Shown: piece after piece, positions 17,589 to 26,409 of the stretch
How positions within the stretch are numbered: position 1 is the first letter of the stretch
Layout: each line of letters begins with the position of its first letter
DNA from: Gemmatimonadota bacterium
Lineage (GTDB): Bacteria; Gemmatimonadota; Gemmatimonadetes; Gemmatimonadales; GWC2-71-9
Reading direction: 5' to 3'
Length of the DNA: 64,000 bases
Assembly: GCA_009692115.1 (NCBI GenBank)
Contig: SHZU01000001.1
Span: 194,345-258,344, forward strand
Notes under the pieces: generated by a model
The model's input: the letters and a program-made list of their open reading frames with translations, nothing else
Database searches by the model: none
What the model was told of the DNA's origin: nothing
Translations under genes and position numbers: made by a program

Positions 17589-18791
17589 TCAGCGATCAGG
17601 GCCAAGCGGGACGAAGCGTCCGTCATCGATTTGCCCCGCCCGGATCCGATAGACGACGAAGCCGGACGGAAACGAGAGATCCGCCCGGTGGCTTGGACCG
17701 ACCACCGCCGCCGTCTGATAGAACCGAGTCGGGACGCCTTCGTATTTGAGTTGCTCCCGGACATGCATGTGTCCGCCGAGGGCCAACGGAAACGGGTGAC
17801 CCTTGATCGAGGCGATGATCGCACCCGCATTCGAGACCGTGTGCCGGAACGCGACCTTACCCCGAACCGAGATCGCGGTTGGGGCGGGAGGCCCGTCCAT
17901 AAAGCCGTTGACCGTTTCGACCGCGGTGAAGAATGGAATGTGGTTAAATGTCACGACCGGGGTCGCGGCCGGAACCACGGCTAAGTCCCGCACCAGCCAT
18001 CCGGCTTGGACACTATCGACGTGGCCGTAATAGGACTGATCCTCGATATCGACGCTGTTGAGTCCGACGAAATGGATCCCGCCATAGTTGAACGAGTAAT
18101 AGTCGGGCCCCCGATAGTGCCGATACATGGCCCGGCCGTAGCGGGGGTGGTCGATGGTGGCGTGGGACTTGTCCCGCTCGATTCCGAAGATCTCGTGGTT
18201 GCCCGGCACCGTGTAGAGCGGGCCCGGAAACCTGGCCGCCTCGGCCTCGAACAACTCGTAGTAGCCCGTGGCCTCGGCCTCCGGTACCCGAAGGGCGTCC
18301 CGGACCAGGTCGCCCGTAATGACTGAAAACGCCGGCTTGATCGAGTCAACCAAAGCGCGAAGCCGGGCGGTCCGGGGTTGGCTTTCGGCGCTGACATGAG
18401 TGTCGGAGGCGTGGACGAAGAGGAATTCGCCCGGGACGGGCACCTTCCGGAGCGGAAAGTCGATCGGAGCCGCCCCGCCGGCGGGTACCCGCTTCCAGAA
18501 TGACCCGACGGCCTGGTACCCAGTGGGGGTGCTGACGAACACGAAACCGAATCCGTCGGTGCCCCCAATTCGAAACGACCCATCGGCGGCACTCACCACC
18601 ACGTCGGCCTGATCGGATACGGCCACCCCGGCGATCCCGGGTTCGCCTGGGCTCCGGCGGCCGTCACCGTTCCGATCGAGAAATACCACTCCGGAAACTC
18701 CGGCTGCCACCGGTACGACGACCGGCGCCCCAACGAGGGCGCCGGCAAGAAGTAGTTGGCTCACAAAGCGGTGACAAATCCCAAGCCCCAT
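17589..18791 (-). CDS. Secreted calcineurin-like phosphoesterase with N-terminal beta domain
   Basis: About 400 aa with a signal peptide (CHRFVSQLLLAGALVGAPVV). A short beta domain with a calcium-type loop (FLDRNGDGRRSPGEPGIAG, as in SdrD/B-like modules) leads to a metallophosphoesterase domain: HASDTHVS, VITGDLVRD, VPGNHEIFG, TFNHIPFF and GGHMHVRE carry the two-metal ligands. The ATG at 18791 overlaps the upstream cytochrome-porin gene by 31 bases; a GTG at 18764 that forms a GTGA overlap is the alternative start but gives a poorly charged signal. Substrate unknown. Confidence 0.83.
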   Translation of the reverse strand: MGLGICHRFVSQLLLAGALVGAPVVVPVAAGVSGVVFLDRNGDGRRSPGEPGIAGVAVSDQADVVVSAADGSFRIGGTDGFGFVFVSTPTGYQAVGSFWKRVPAGGAAPIDFPLRKVPVPGEFLFVHASDTHVSAESQPRTARLRALVDSIKPAFSVITGDLVRDALRVPEAEATGYYELFEAEAARFPGPLYTVPGNHEIFGIERDKSHATIDHPRYGRAMYRHYRGPDYYSFNYGGIHFVGLNSVDIEDQSYYGHVDSVQAGWLVRDLAVVPAATPVVTFNHIPFFTAVETVNGFMDGPPAPTAISVRGKVAFRHTVSNAGAIIASIKGHPFPLALGGHMHVREQLKYEGVPTRFYQTAAVVGPSHRADLSFPSGFVVYRIRAGQIDDGRFVPLGPDR

Positions 18792-19948
18792 CGGAGCGTC
18801 TCCTGTTTGACGTCGTAGGTGGCCTCGAGGGTCCACCGGAAGTTCCGCTGCTCGGCCCGGCCGAATCCGGCGGACATCGTTTCGTACCGGTTGACGCCGG
18901 TGGGGCCACCGAGACGGACGTTGAGCAGCGGCCGGTCGGCGGACACGAGATTGTAGAGCCCAAACCCATACCAGCGCGATTTCGGCGGCCGGACGATCAA
19001 CTCGGCGAACCCGCCGTCGAGGACGGCCTCCAGCTCGTTGGCCGTGAACGTCGGGCGCGTCTCGGAGCGATGAATGTACTGGCCATTCAGCTCGAAGGTC
19101 TTGCCACCGATCGTCGCATCGATGCCGAACATCCTGGTCCGGCTTCCGACGCCACCGCTTTCGGTCTTGCCGGTGTATCCGAAGGTACCCAGATGGAGAT
19201 TCTCGCCAAAATCACGACTGATATGGAAGAAGACGCTCTTGAAGGGATCCTGATCGAACCGCCGATTGCTCTCTGCCCCTCCCGCGCCGTTGCCGTTCAG
19301 GAGTTGCCCGGTCAACCCGAATCCAGCGACATCGGCAGTGGCCACGATGCCGCGATCGTACGTCAGGTCGACCGGCGAATCACCGAGCCGGGCCCGATAC
19401 ACCGCGTAGTCCTCGAACTCCAGCCGGAGCTCGCGTTTGAAGAGCGGGTCGGACACCTGAAACTGCCCGACCACGAGGTCGATCGGCTTCCCGCCGATGT
19501 CGTTGACCTGGAGAAAGGCGTCCTCCACCCCTCCGATCTCACCTCGTTCGGCCAAGAAGGTGTAGAAGTAGTAGGAGAGTTTCTTCGAGATGGTGCCCGA
19601 CGACAGGATCTTGAGGCCGTACGGGGTCTGGAAGTCCGTGGCCGCTCGGCCACCCGAGTACGACTGGGCGTAGGCCTCGAGCCGCATCGCGAGCGGAAAC
19701 TGATTGGCGAGCTGGAGCAGCGGGTCGCCGGTATTGATGGTGTCGCGGGGCGCTTCGTTCGAGGCAAACCGGAACCCGTTGGCGGCAAACTGCTCGCCAA
19801 ATGCCGTGAGCTTCGGAATCGGGTTGTGGCAGAGCGCGCAGCTGACTTTGTATTTCCTGGCAAAGACCGGGATCGCGGCGGCGGGCTCGGGACGCAGGAG
19901 CCCAACCGCCGTCACCAGGCTGAGGAGAGGAAGGACTTTCGATCGCAT
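18761..19948 (-). CDS. Cyc2-like fused monohaem cytochrome-porin
   Basis: 395 aa. Signal peptide 1 to about 25 (ending PEPAAA), then IPVFARKYKVSCALCH with one CXXCH haem site (Cys37, Cys40, His41), then NPIPKLTAFGEQFAANGF. The remaining 330 residues alternate hydrophobic and polar residues with aromatic girdles and end in a short aromatic C-terminus (LRWGLGFVTAL), as in outer-membrane barrels. This order matches Cyc2-type fused cytochrome-porins, in which extracellular iron(II) gives electrons to the haem in the pore. Broader CXXCH-barrel families share the N-terminal motif, so iron oxidation is inference. No other c-type cytochrome gene is nearby. Confidence 0.75.
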   Translation of the reverse strand: MRSKVLPLLSLVTAVGLLRPEPAAAIPVFARKYKVSCALCHNPIPKLTAFGEQFAANGFRFASNEAPRDTINTGDPLLQLANQFPLAMRLEAYAQSYSGGRAATDFQTPYGLKILSSGTISKKLSYYFYTFLAERGEIGGVEDAFLQVNDIGGKPIDLVVGQFQVSDPLFKRELRLEFEDYAVYRARLGDSPVDLTYDRGIVATADVAGFGLTGQLLNGNGAGGAESNRRFDQDPFKSVFFHISRDFGENLHLGTFGYTGKTESGGVGSRTRMFGIDATIGGKTFELNGQYIHRSETRPTFTANELEAVLDGGFAELIVRPPKSRWYGFGLYNLVSADRPLLNVRLGGPTGVNRYETMSAGFGRAEQRNFRWTLEATYDVKQETLRWGLGFVTAL

Positions 19949-20001
19949 CGCAATACCTATGGTCGTAGGGCGTGGACTTGATCCCCGAACTTAACGAGAA
20001 A

Positions 20002-20033
20002 CCGCTCCCGGGGCCGACAGGTACCGGGAGCGG
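20002..20033 (-). terminator. Rho-independent terminator-like hairpin
   Basis: Perfect 10-bp stem (CCGCTCCCGG with CCGGGAGCGG) around a 12-base loop. Read on the minus strand, the stem is followed by TTTCTCGTT, a weak U-run. It lies just after the Hsp20 relic in the minus direction and would have terminated that gene. Confidence 0.65.
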
Positions 20034-20058
20034 CGGCGAAGCTGCCCGAGTGGTGGGG

Positions 20059-20334
20059 TTACTTGATCGTGATCTTACTCTTCATGGCCGGCTCCATCTT
20101 CGGAAGCCGCAGCGTTCGGGCAAACCGTCCCTCGATCCTTTCCTCCCAGAGGAAGTCCTCACCCTTTTCCTCTTTGCGGAGCTCTCTCTTTCCGCCGACC
20201 GTCAGAAGGTTCCCATCCAGGTTCACCTCAAGATCGTCCCGGATCACGCCGGGGATCTCCATCCGCACCACGTACTCCTTCGGCGTCTCCGAGAAGTCGA
20301 GGGCGGGTTGAAGCTTATCGCTGGTTGCCTTGAA
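20059..20334 (-). pseudogene. Hsp20 / alpha-crystallin relic
   Basis: Homology to small heat-shock proteins runs from PALDFSETPKEYVVRMEIPG through DLEVNLDGNLLTVGGKR to GRFARTLRLPK. It lacks both ends: an in-frame TGA lies upstream with no proper start between, and after LRLPK it runs into a TAA instead of the usual KASYKNGVLTVTLPK-type strand with its IXI tail. The 5' end abuts and slightly overlaps the end of the hydrolase gene. An internal GTG could give a 70-residue peptide, but without the terminal strands it is unlikely to be a working chaperone. Confidence 0.75.
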
Positions 20335-21175
20335 TCATGACCAAGCTCAGCCGCCCCAGACGGGATTCAGCGTTGCCGAGGTCATACGGCAGGTCAAAGT
20401 GATGGCGTCCCGCTGCCTGAAAATTCGTGACCAGATGCCCCCCGGCTCGCTTTTGCTCGGCGAACTCGGCGGTCTGGCGATGGAACTCGCCGGTCTCGAC
20501 CTCACCGACCGCCACGACCAGGGGAACAGCGGCGATCATCGACCGGCCGCTGGGGCTCAGGCGCTCGGCGGCGGGTTCGTCGAGGCCGAGGGCGTCATTG
20601 ATGGAGGTCCCGACCAGGGGAACGAGATCGTAGACCCCGCTCAGCAAGACACCACCGGCCAGGCCGGTGACGTCGCCTAACACCATCGCTGCCAGGTGCC
20701 CGCCGGCCGACGAACCGGAGACCACGAGGCGGGCGGGGTCGAGGCTGAGGGAACCCGCTTCGGTGACCAAGTAGCGGCAGGCGTCGGCGCATTGGGCCAC
20801 GATCGTGGGCAGGCGAGCGGCCGGCGCGAGTTGGTAGTCCACCACCGCGACGGCCACGCCGTGCGCGAGGAGCGCCGGCACCATGAAGGCCGATTCGTTC
20901 TTCGAGAGCTCCTGCCAATAGCCGCCGTGGATATAGATCAGCGCCGGATGGGGCCCGGGCCCCGGGGGCCGGAACAGGTCGATGGTCCCGCTCGGATCCT
21001 CTCGGTATCGCACGGTCAGGGGAGGATACGCGGCCCGCGCGGCGGCGCTGTCCCGGACGTAGGCCTCGATCTCAGCTCCGATGTCCGGGACCGTGCTACT
21101 CGGAGAGTACTCGCGTTCGAGGTGCTCTTTGGTCCAGGTTCGCCAAGCCGGGCTCGCCTGAGATGGGTCGGTCAT
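20315..21175 (-). CDS. Arylformamidase-like alpha/beta hydrolase
   Basis: 286 aa from the ATG at 21175, cytoplasmic, with no signal peptide. Oxyanion motif YIHGGYWQ, nucleophile elbow VVSGSSAGGHLAAM, and a late histidine in GRHHFDLPYDLG make the triad. HGGxW with this spacing is typical of kynurenine formamidase-like and BD-FAE-type enzymes. Kynurenine pathway genes are not present in the window, so the substrate is open. The C-terminus (LSLVMIQGNQR) runs into the Hsp20 relic and may have been reshaped by that rearrangement. Confidence 0.78.
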   Translation of the reverse strand: MTDPSQASPAWRTWTKEHLEREYSPSSTVPDIGAEIEAYVRDSAAARAAYPPLTVRYREDPSGTIDLFRPPGPGPHPALIYIHGGYWQELSKNESAFMVPALLAHGVAVAVVDYQLAPAARLPTIVAQCADACRYLVTEAGSLSLDPARLVVSGSSAGGHLAAMVLGDVTGLAGGVLLSGVYDLVPLVGTSINDALGLDEPAAERLSPSGRSMIAAVPLVVAVGEVETGEFHRQTAEFAEQKRAGGHLVTNFQAAGRHHFDLPYDLGNAESRLGRLSLVMIQGNQR

Positions 21176-21343
21176 CCGACAACCTCCAACATGAGCAGCC
21201 GGGTCAGCCCGGCTGCACTCCAAGATGCGGGGGCCCCCTGCCTCCTCGCCAGCCGATGCCGCACTTCCGATGAACCAACTGTTGTCGGGTGCCGCCGGCC
21301 CAAGTACGATTCGCGAACCTGACCCATCCCCAACAAGGTTCCG

Positions 21344-22591
21344 ATGCGCCTCCTGACCGTCGTTCTGTTGCTCGGCCTGTGCCAACCGGCTCTGGCTCAA
21401 TCCGCCGACCGCAACCTCGCCCGCGCCAAAGCATTGCACCGGGCGATCCCGATGATCGACACCCACAACGATCTTCCGGAAATGCTCCGCGAGCGGGCCG
21501 ATAACGATCTGGCCAAGATGAACCCGGAGGACCGGCTCGAGAACATCGACACCGACCTCCCCCGGTTGAAACAGGGCCTGGTTGGGGGACAGTTCTGGGC
21601 CGCCTACGTGCCGGCCTCTTTCGCCGACCGCGGCGGCGCCGGGTACGCCCTCGAGCAGATCGACGTGATTCGGCGGATGACGGCCCAGTCGCCGTCGCTC
21701 GGCTGGGCCACCACGGCCACCGACATCGCGCGGGTTCACGCCGGCGGCCAGATCGCCTCGCTGATCGGGATCGAGGGCGGCTACGCGATCGAGAACTCGC
21801 TCGCCAACCTCCGGATGTTCTATGAACTCGGGGTTCGGTACCTGACCCTGACCCACGGGGGGAACACCGCCTGGGCGGATGCCGCGACCGAGGCGCCGCG
21901 GCATGGCGGTCTGACCAAGTTCGGCGAAGAAGTGGTTCGGGAAATGAACCGGGTCGGCATGATGGTCGACATTTCCCACGTCTCGGACGGCACCATGTCG
22001 GATGCGATCCGGGTGTCCGAAGCGCCGGTGATCTTCAGCCACTCATCCGCCCGGGCCCTTGCCAACCACGCCCGCAATGTGCCGGACAGCATTTTGGCAT
22101 TGATGCCGAAGAACCGAGGGATCGTGATGGTGAACATCTTCCCGGGCTTCGTCAATGCGATCGCGGCCGAGCAAGCGGCCGGCATCTTGGACCGGGAGCG
22201 CGACTTCAACGCCAGGTATCCGGACGACCCCAAACGGGCGTCGAGCGAATACCTGGCGTGGCTCACCAAGACGATGAACGAGATGGAGCCGGGAACGCTC
22301 GCGGAGGTGGCCGATCACGTCGACCACATCATCAAGGTGGCCGGGATCGATCATGTCGGGTACGGCGCCGACTTCGGGTCGTTGACCAATCATCCGAAGG
22401 GGCTCGAAGACGTCTCTCGTTACCCCTACCTGACGGCCGAACTGCTTCGCCGCGGCTACACCGACGAGCAGGTGAAGAAGATCATCGGGGGCAACTTTCT
22501 GCGGGTGATGCGAGAGGTAGAGCACGTCTCGGCCCGGATCAAGCGGCAGCGCCCGGCGAGCACCGCCTTGATCGGCGACCTCGATAGGTAG
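21344..22591 (+). CDS. Secreted membrane dipeptidase (renal dipeptidase family, M19)
   Basis: 415 aa with a signal peptide (MRLLTVVLLLGLCQPALAQ). Zinc-site motifs of M19 peptidases are in order: IDTHNDLP (HxD), GIEGGYAIE (bridging Glu), YLTLTHGGNTAWAD (His), VIFSHSSARAL (His) and HVGYGADFG (Asp). The family hydrolyses dipeptides, including those with a C-terminal D-residue. It fits the cluster of exported peptidases here (M55, P1, CocE). The 3' end is directly followed by the kinase relic on the other strand. Confidence 0.93.
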   Translation: MRLLTVVLLLGLCQPALAQSADRNLARAKALHRAIPMIDTHNDLPEMLRERADNDLAKMNPEDRLENIDTDLPRLKQGLVGGQFWAAYVPASFADRGGAGYALEQIDVIRRMTAQSPSLGWATTATDIARVHAGGQIASLIGIEGGYAIENSLANLRMFYELGVRYLTLTHGGNTAWADAATEAPRHGGLTKFGEEVVREMNRVGMMVDISHVSDGTMSDAIRVSEAPVIFSHSSARALANHARNVPDSILALMPKNRGIVMVNIFPGFVNAIAAEQAAGILDRERDFNARYPDDPKRASSEYLAWLTKTMNEMEPGTLAEVADHVDHIIKVAGIDHVGYGADFGSLTNHPKGLEDVSRYPYLTAELLRRGYTDEQVKKIIGGNFLRVMREVEHVSARIKRQRPASTALIGDLDR

Positions 22592-22611
22592 CCCCTCGAC
22601 CTCGGAACAAG

Positions 22612-23177
22612 GACCCCACGCCTTGGCGAAACCTGAATCGGCCGCGATCGCTTCCTCGAAGTAGCGAGTCGCCTGTTCGAACCCCGCCTGGTCGCGTTTG
22701 CTCCAGTGCCACCGGCCCTGCAGGAACGCCTCGTTGGCCCGCCGGTTGGTCGTCCCCGGGCCGGTTTCCGGGCGAGCGGCGAGGATCCCGACGACGCCGA
22801 CAAGTCCGATCAGGATTCCCGCGCCTCGCTTCGGCACAACTGGGATCAACTGGGATCACCAGGGCCTCGGGAATTTCCGGGCGGAGCACCCGAACGGGCA
22901 TCGGCGTTTCATGGAGGCGGCGGGCAATCTGGCTCTGGACAGTGGTACCCCCGAACGGGAGCTCGCCGGGGAGCAACTCGTACAAGACAACCCCGAGCGA
23001 GAAGATGCCCGACCGAGGCCCGACGTTGTCTTCGCCGGAGGCTTGCTCGGGGCTCAGATAGGACGGAGTCCCGATCTGACTGCCTTAGGCGGTGAGCGTT
23101 GCCCCGGTGGCTTCGGTCACGGCCTTGGCAATCCCGAAATCAGCGATGACCGCGAAGCTCAGGACTCTCAGGCTCAT
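22612..23177 (-). pseudogene. Serine/threonine protein kinase relic
   Basis: Reading the minus strand from 23177: VIADFGIAKAVTEATGATLTA (subdomain VII), then an in-frame TAA at 23085-23087, then GSQIGTPSYLSPEQAS (activation loop end), PRSGIFSLGVVLYELLPGE (the subdomain IX Asp is replaced by Gly) and GGTTVQSQIARRLHETP. The frame then shifts and part of the C-lobe is missing before a membrane helix (ILIGLVGVVGILAA) and a TPR-like WHWSKRDQAGFEQATRYFEE that stops abruptly. The whole N-lobe is absent. These are receptor-type Pkn kinases of the kinase-TM-TPR plan; this copy cannot work. Confidence 0.85.
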
Positions 23178-23205
23178 GCTCTCTCCCTTGGGGTGGGGGG
23201 TTCGG

Positions 23206-25068
23206 TCAGGGAATCGGCCGCGACGGCAACACATTCACCACGATCCGGGAACTCTCGGTCGGCGTCCGGTACACCCGCTGGCTCGCCTTTTGGAAATCCG
23301 ATTCCTGAGCCCGATAGATATCGACGAACGTTTGCGGGTTTCGGTCCACCAGCGGGAACCAACTCCCCTGCACTTGCACGAGGAGCCGGTGCCCGCGCCG
23401 AAAGGTGTGCATCACGTCGGGCATCACGAAGTCGAGCCGGGTGACCTGCCCTGGTGTCAGTGGTTCCGGGTGCTCGAAACTGTTCCGGAATTTGGCCCGG
23501 ACCACATCGCCCCGGACCAACTCCTGAAAGCCATTGGGATGAACGTCAATCAATTTAACAACCCAGTCGCCGTCGGTACCCGTGGTCGATACGAAGAGGG
23601 TCGGACTCACCGGGCCCGACACGGTCAGGTCTTCGGTAAGCAGGTTGCCGCGATAGCTTACCACGTCGGCCCGGCCGTCCCCGAAGCGCTGGTCTTCTGC
23701 CATGTAGTCGGGATCCATGTCGGTACTCAGGCCCGGGACGAAGGATACGGGTTTCGCGGGGTCGGTCACCCATTCCTCGAACGGGTTACCGGGCGTCGCC
23801 CGAGGCGCCTCGAACGACAGCGTCTTCCCGACTCCGAGGTAGATCGATCGGGCCGCGGCTTCCTTTGGGGGCCAAGTGTCGAAGGTCCGCCACCGGTTGG
23901 ACCCGGTCTCGAAGACATACGCCTTGGGGTGCTTAGCCTGGCCGGCGCCCAGGAGATGGGCCTCGAAAAACGGCCGGAGGATGTTGTTCTGATACTCCTC
24001 CGAGGTGTTGGAACCGAAGCCGAGTTTGCCAACGGCCGCCCCCGGATCGCGGGCCCATTGCCCGTGGTACCACGGTCCGATCACAATGGCATTGTCGGTG
24101 GCCGGGCTCTGGCGTTCGATCGTTTCGAACAGGTGCAAGGCACCATAGAAGTTGTTGGCATCGTACCACCCACCGACCGTCAGGACCGCGGGCGTGATGT
24201 TTTTGATGTGGGGCAGGATGTTCCGCGACTGCCAGAGCGAATCGTAGGTACCGTGCTCCATCATTTCGGTCCAGCCGGGAACCTCACCCTTGAAGTATTT
24301 GGCGTCGACGTTGGCGAGGGGGCCAAGGTTCAGGAAGAACTGGTAGCCGTCGGTGGTACCGAAATCGAAGGGCCGGCCGCAGGTCATCGAGGTGCCGGTG
24401 CCCCGCCGGCCACACGCCGCCATGAAGTTGAAGGTCGAGGTCAGGAAGAAGGCGCCGTTGTGGTGGGTATCGTCACCCAGGAACCAGTCGGTCTGGGGTG
24501 CCTGCGGCGAAACGGCCTTGAGCGCGGGATGGGCCGCGATCGACCCGGCCGCGGCAAAGAACCCGCCGTACGAAATGCCCCAGAGACCGACCCGGCCGTT
24601 GTTACCCGGCACGTTCTTGATCAACCAGTCAATCGTGTCGTACGTGTCGGTGCTCTCATCGACGTCGGCGGGACCCCGTTTGTCCGACCGGTGCGGCGTC
24701 ATATGCACGAAGTGGCCTTCGGAGCGGTAGCGGCCCCGCACGTCTTGGGTCACGAAAACCCAGCGGCCCGCTGCAAAGCCGGGACCCGGGCCGATGAACC
24801 GGGGATAGCTGGCCGGTCCGTACGGGGCGGCACTGTATGGTGTGCGGGTCAGCAGGATCGGCGCGGGCCGACCCGGGTCGCGGGGGCTATAGATCGCAGT
24901 AAACAACTTGACCCCGTCCCGCATCGAAATCATGGCTTCGCGCTTCTGATAGTGGGTGCGGAGGTAGCCGGTATCAGGTCCGGCGGCCAACTGCGCGTGA
25001 CCGGAGGTTGGGGCGGCCACCACCGCCAGGAGCAAGCTGGCGGAACGGAGCCAACGGTCAGGGTTCAT
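23206..25068 (-). CDS. Secreted CocE/NonD family hydrolase (X-Pro dipeptidyl-peptidase S15 type)
   Basis: 620 aa with a signal peptide (RSASLLLAVVAAPTSGHAQ). The S15-type alpha/beta-hydrolase domain shows VFVTQDVRGRYRSEG, the nucleophile elbow VGLWGISYGGFFAAA, and a late acid/His region (IGPWYHGQWARDPG). The C-terminal third is the jelly-roll domain of CocE/PepX proteins (RLDFVMPDVMHTFRRGHRL). Family members cleave ester, amide or X-Pro bonds. A paralogue lies at 61639. It is divergent from the MFS exporter. Confidence 0.9.
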   Translation of the reverse strand: MNPDRWLRSASLLLAVVAAPTSGHAQLAAGPDTGYLRTHYQKREAMISMRDGVKLFTAIYSPRDPGRPAPILLTRTPYSAAPYGPASYPRFIGPGPGFAAGRWVFVTQDVRGRYRSEGHFVHMTPHRSDKRGPADVDESTDTYDTIDWLIKNVPGNNGRVGLWGISYGGFFAAAGSIAAHPALKAVSPQAPQTDWFLGDDTHHNGAFFLTSTFNFMAACGRRGTGTSMTCGRPFDFGTTDGYQFFLNLGPLANVDAKYFKGEVPGWTEMMEHGTYDSLWQSRNILPHIKNITPAVLTVGGWYDANNFYGALHLFETIERQSPATDNAIVIGPWYHGQWARDPGAAVGKLGFGSNTSEEYQNNILRPFFEAHLLGAGQAKHPKAYVFETGSNRWRTFDTWPPKEAAARSIYLGVGKTLSFEAPRATPGNPFEEWVTDPAKPVSFVPGLSTDMDPDYMAEDQRFGDGRADVVSYRGNLLTEDLTVSGPVSPTLFVSTTGTDGDWVVKLIDVHPNGFQELVRGDVVRAKFRNSFEHPEPLTPGQVTRLDFVMPDVMHTFRRGHRLLVQVQGSWFPLVDRNPQTFVDIYRAQESDFQKASQRVYRTPTESSRIVVNVLPSRPIP

Positions 25069-25126
25069 GGTCGTCGAATCTACCGCCGTTCCTACTCGGT
25101 GGCGTAGCGTCCGGGCGGATTCCGTC

Positions 25127-25132
25127 TATTAT
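25127..25132 (+). promoter_or_regulatory. Possible -10 element for the MFS gene
   Basis: TATTAT, 38 bp before the ATG at 25171, in the 102-bp divergent spacer between the CocE hydrolase and the exporter. No convincing -35 is seen. A run of nine C (25146-25154 region) lies between it and the start codon. Confidence 0.3.
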
Positions 25133-25170
25133 TCGCGCTGGCCGCCCCCCCCCATTTGAGAGACTCTGCC

Positions 25171-26394
25171 ATGTCGTCCACGCGGACGCCAGCCCTTGGC
25201 TTCATTCTGATCACGTTATTGATCGACGTGACGGGGCTCGGGATCATCATCCCCGTCATGCCGAAACTGATCACCCACCTGACCGCCGGCACCCTGAGCG
25301 ACGCGGCCCGGTGGGGCGGCTGGATGACGTTCTCGTATGCGGCAATGCAGTTCCTCTTTGCCCCGATCATGGGCGGCTTGAGTGACCGGTTCGGCCGCCG
25401 GCCGGTGCTCCTCGCGTCGTTGTTCGGTTTCGGGCTCGACTACATCTTCATGGCCGTGGCCCCAACAATCTGGTGGCTCTTCCTGAGCCGGATCATTGCC
25501 GGCATCATGGGGGCGTCCTTCACCACGGCCTCCGCCTACATCGCCGACGTTTCGCCGCCCGAGAAGCGAGCCCAGAACTTCGGGATGATCGGCGCGGTGT
25601 TCGGCATGGGGTTCATCCTGGGCCCCTTGATCGGCGGACTGCTCGGACCCTATGGCGCCCGACTTCCCTTCATCGCCTCGGCCGTCCTGACGCTCGTAAA
25701 CTGGCTCTACGGCTATTTCGTCCTTCCCGAGTCGCTGGGGCAGGAACACCGCCGCCCGTTCGACTGGAAGCGGGCCAACTCGCTGGTGTCGCTGAAGAAC
25801 CTCCGGAAATACCCGGTCATCCTGGGCCTGGTCGGCTCGCTGGTCCTGCTCCAGATCGCCGCCCACGCGGTCCAAAGCAATTGGTCGTTCTACACGATCG
25901 AGAAGTTCCAGTGGAATGAACGCATGGTCGGGCTTTCGATTGCGATGGTGGGACTTGCGGTCGGGATCGTTCAAGGAGGGCTGATCCGGGTCATCATCCC
26001 GAAACTGGGCCAGGTCCGGAGCGTCTACTTGGGGCTCGGCGTGTACAGTCTCGGCTTCTTCCTCTACGCCGCCGCCACGGCGACCTGGATGATGTTCGCC
26101 TTCACCGTGGTGTACTGCCTCGGCGGGATTGCCGGGCCGGCCATCCAGGGGCTGATCTCCGGTCAAGTACCGCCGAACGAGCAGGGCGAGTTGCAGGGCG
26201 CGCTCACCAGCCTGATGAGTCTGACGTCGATTGTCGGACCGCCCCTCATGGCCAACACGTTTTCGTGGTTCACCGGACCCCGAGCCCCCTTCTATTTTCC
26301 CGGTGCCGCGCTCGTGCTGGGCGGGGTCCTGACCTTAGTCGGCGCCCTGATGGCGCGCAGCAGTCTCCACAAAACCGTTGGTCGTACCACCTGA
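25171..26394 (+). CDS. TetA-like MFS drug/proton antiporter
   Basis: 407 aa from the ATG at 25171 (a TTG five codons earlier is possible), with twelve hydrophobic segments. TetA-group features: [15 protein letters not shown] in helix 1, the loop 2-3 motif [14 protein letters not shown], and motif C-type [17 protein letters not shown] in helix 5. It probably exports small molecules by proton antiport; the substrate cannot be read from the sequence. No TetR-type repressor is adjacent. The next gene starts 15 bp after the stop. Confidence 0.88.
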   Translation: MSSTRTPALGFILITLLIDVTGLGIIIPVMPKLITHLTAGTLSDAARWGGWMTFSYAAMQFLFAPIMGGLSDRFGRRPVLLASLFGFGLDYIFMAVAPTIWWLFLSRIIAGIMGASFTTASAYIADVSPPEKRAQNFGMIGAVFGMGFILGPLIGGLLGPYGARLPFIASAVLTLVNWLYGYFVLPESLGQEHRRPFDWKRANSLVSLKNLRKYPVILGLVGSLVLLQIAAHAVQSNWSFYTIEKFQWNERMVGLSIAMVGLAVGIVQGGLIRVIIPKLGQVRSVYLGLGVYSLGFFLYAAATATWMMFAFTVVYCLGGIAGPAIQGLISGQVPPNEQGELQGALTSLMSLTSIVGPPLMANTFSWFTGPRAPFYFPGAALVLGGVLTLVGALMARSSLHKTVGRTT

Positions 26395-26409
26395 CCCAGG
26401 AGCCCTGAC

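Noticed and set aside
19070-19981. + strand open frame opposite the cytochrome-porin gene.
   Set aside because: The minus-strand reading has a signal peptide, a CXXCH motif and barrel pattern; the + frame has none.
23206-25068. CocE paralogues at 23206 and 61639 as a recent duplication.
   Set aside because: The two proteins differ widely in sequence, and one is a lipoprotein while the other has a normal signal peptide.
25146-25154. Poly-C run before the MFS start as a phase-variable promoter spacer.
   Set aside because: It lies downstream of the only candidate -10 and outside the coding frame. No second line of evidence.
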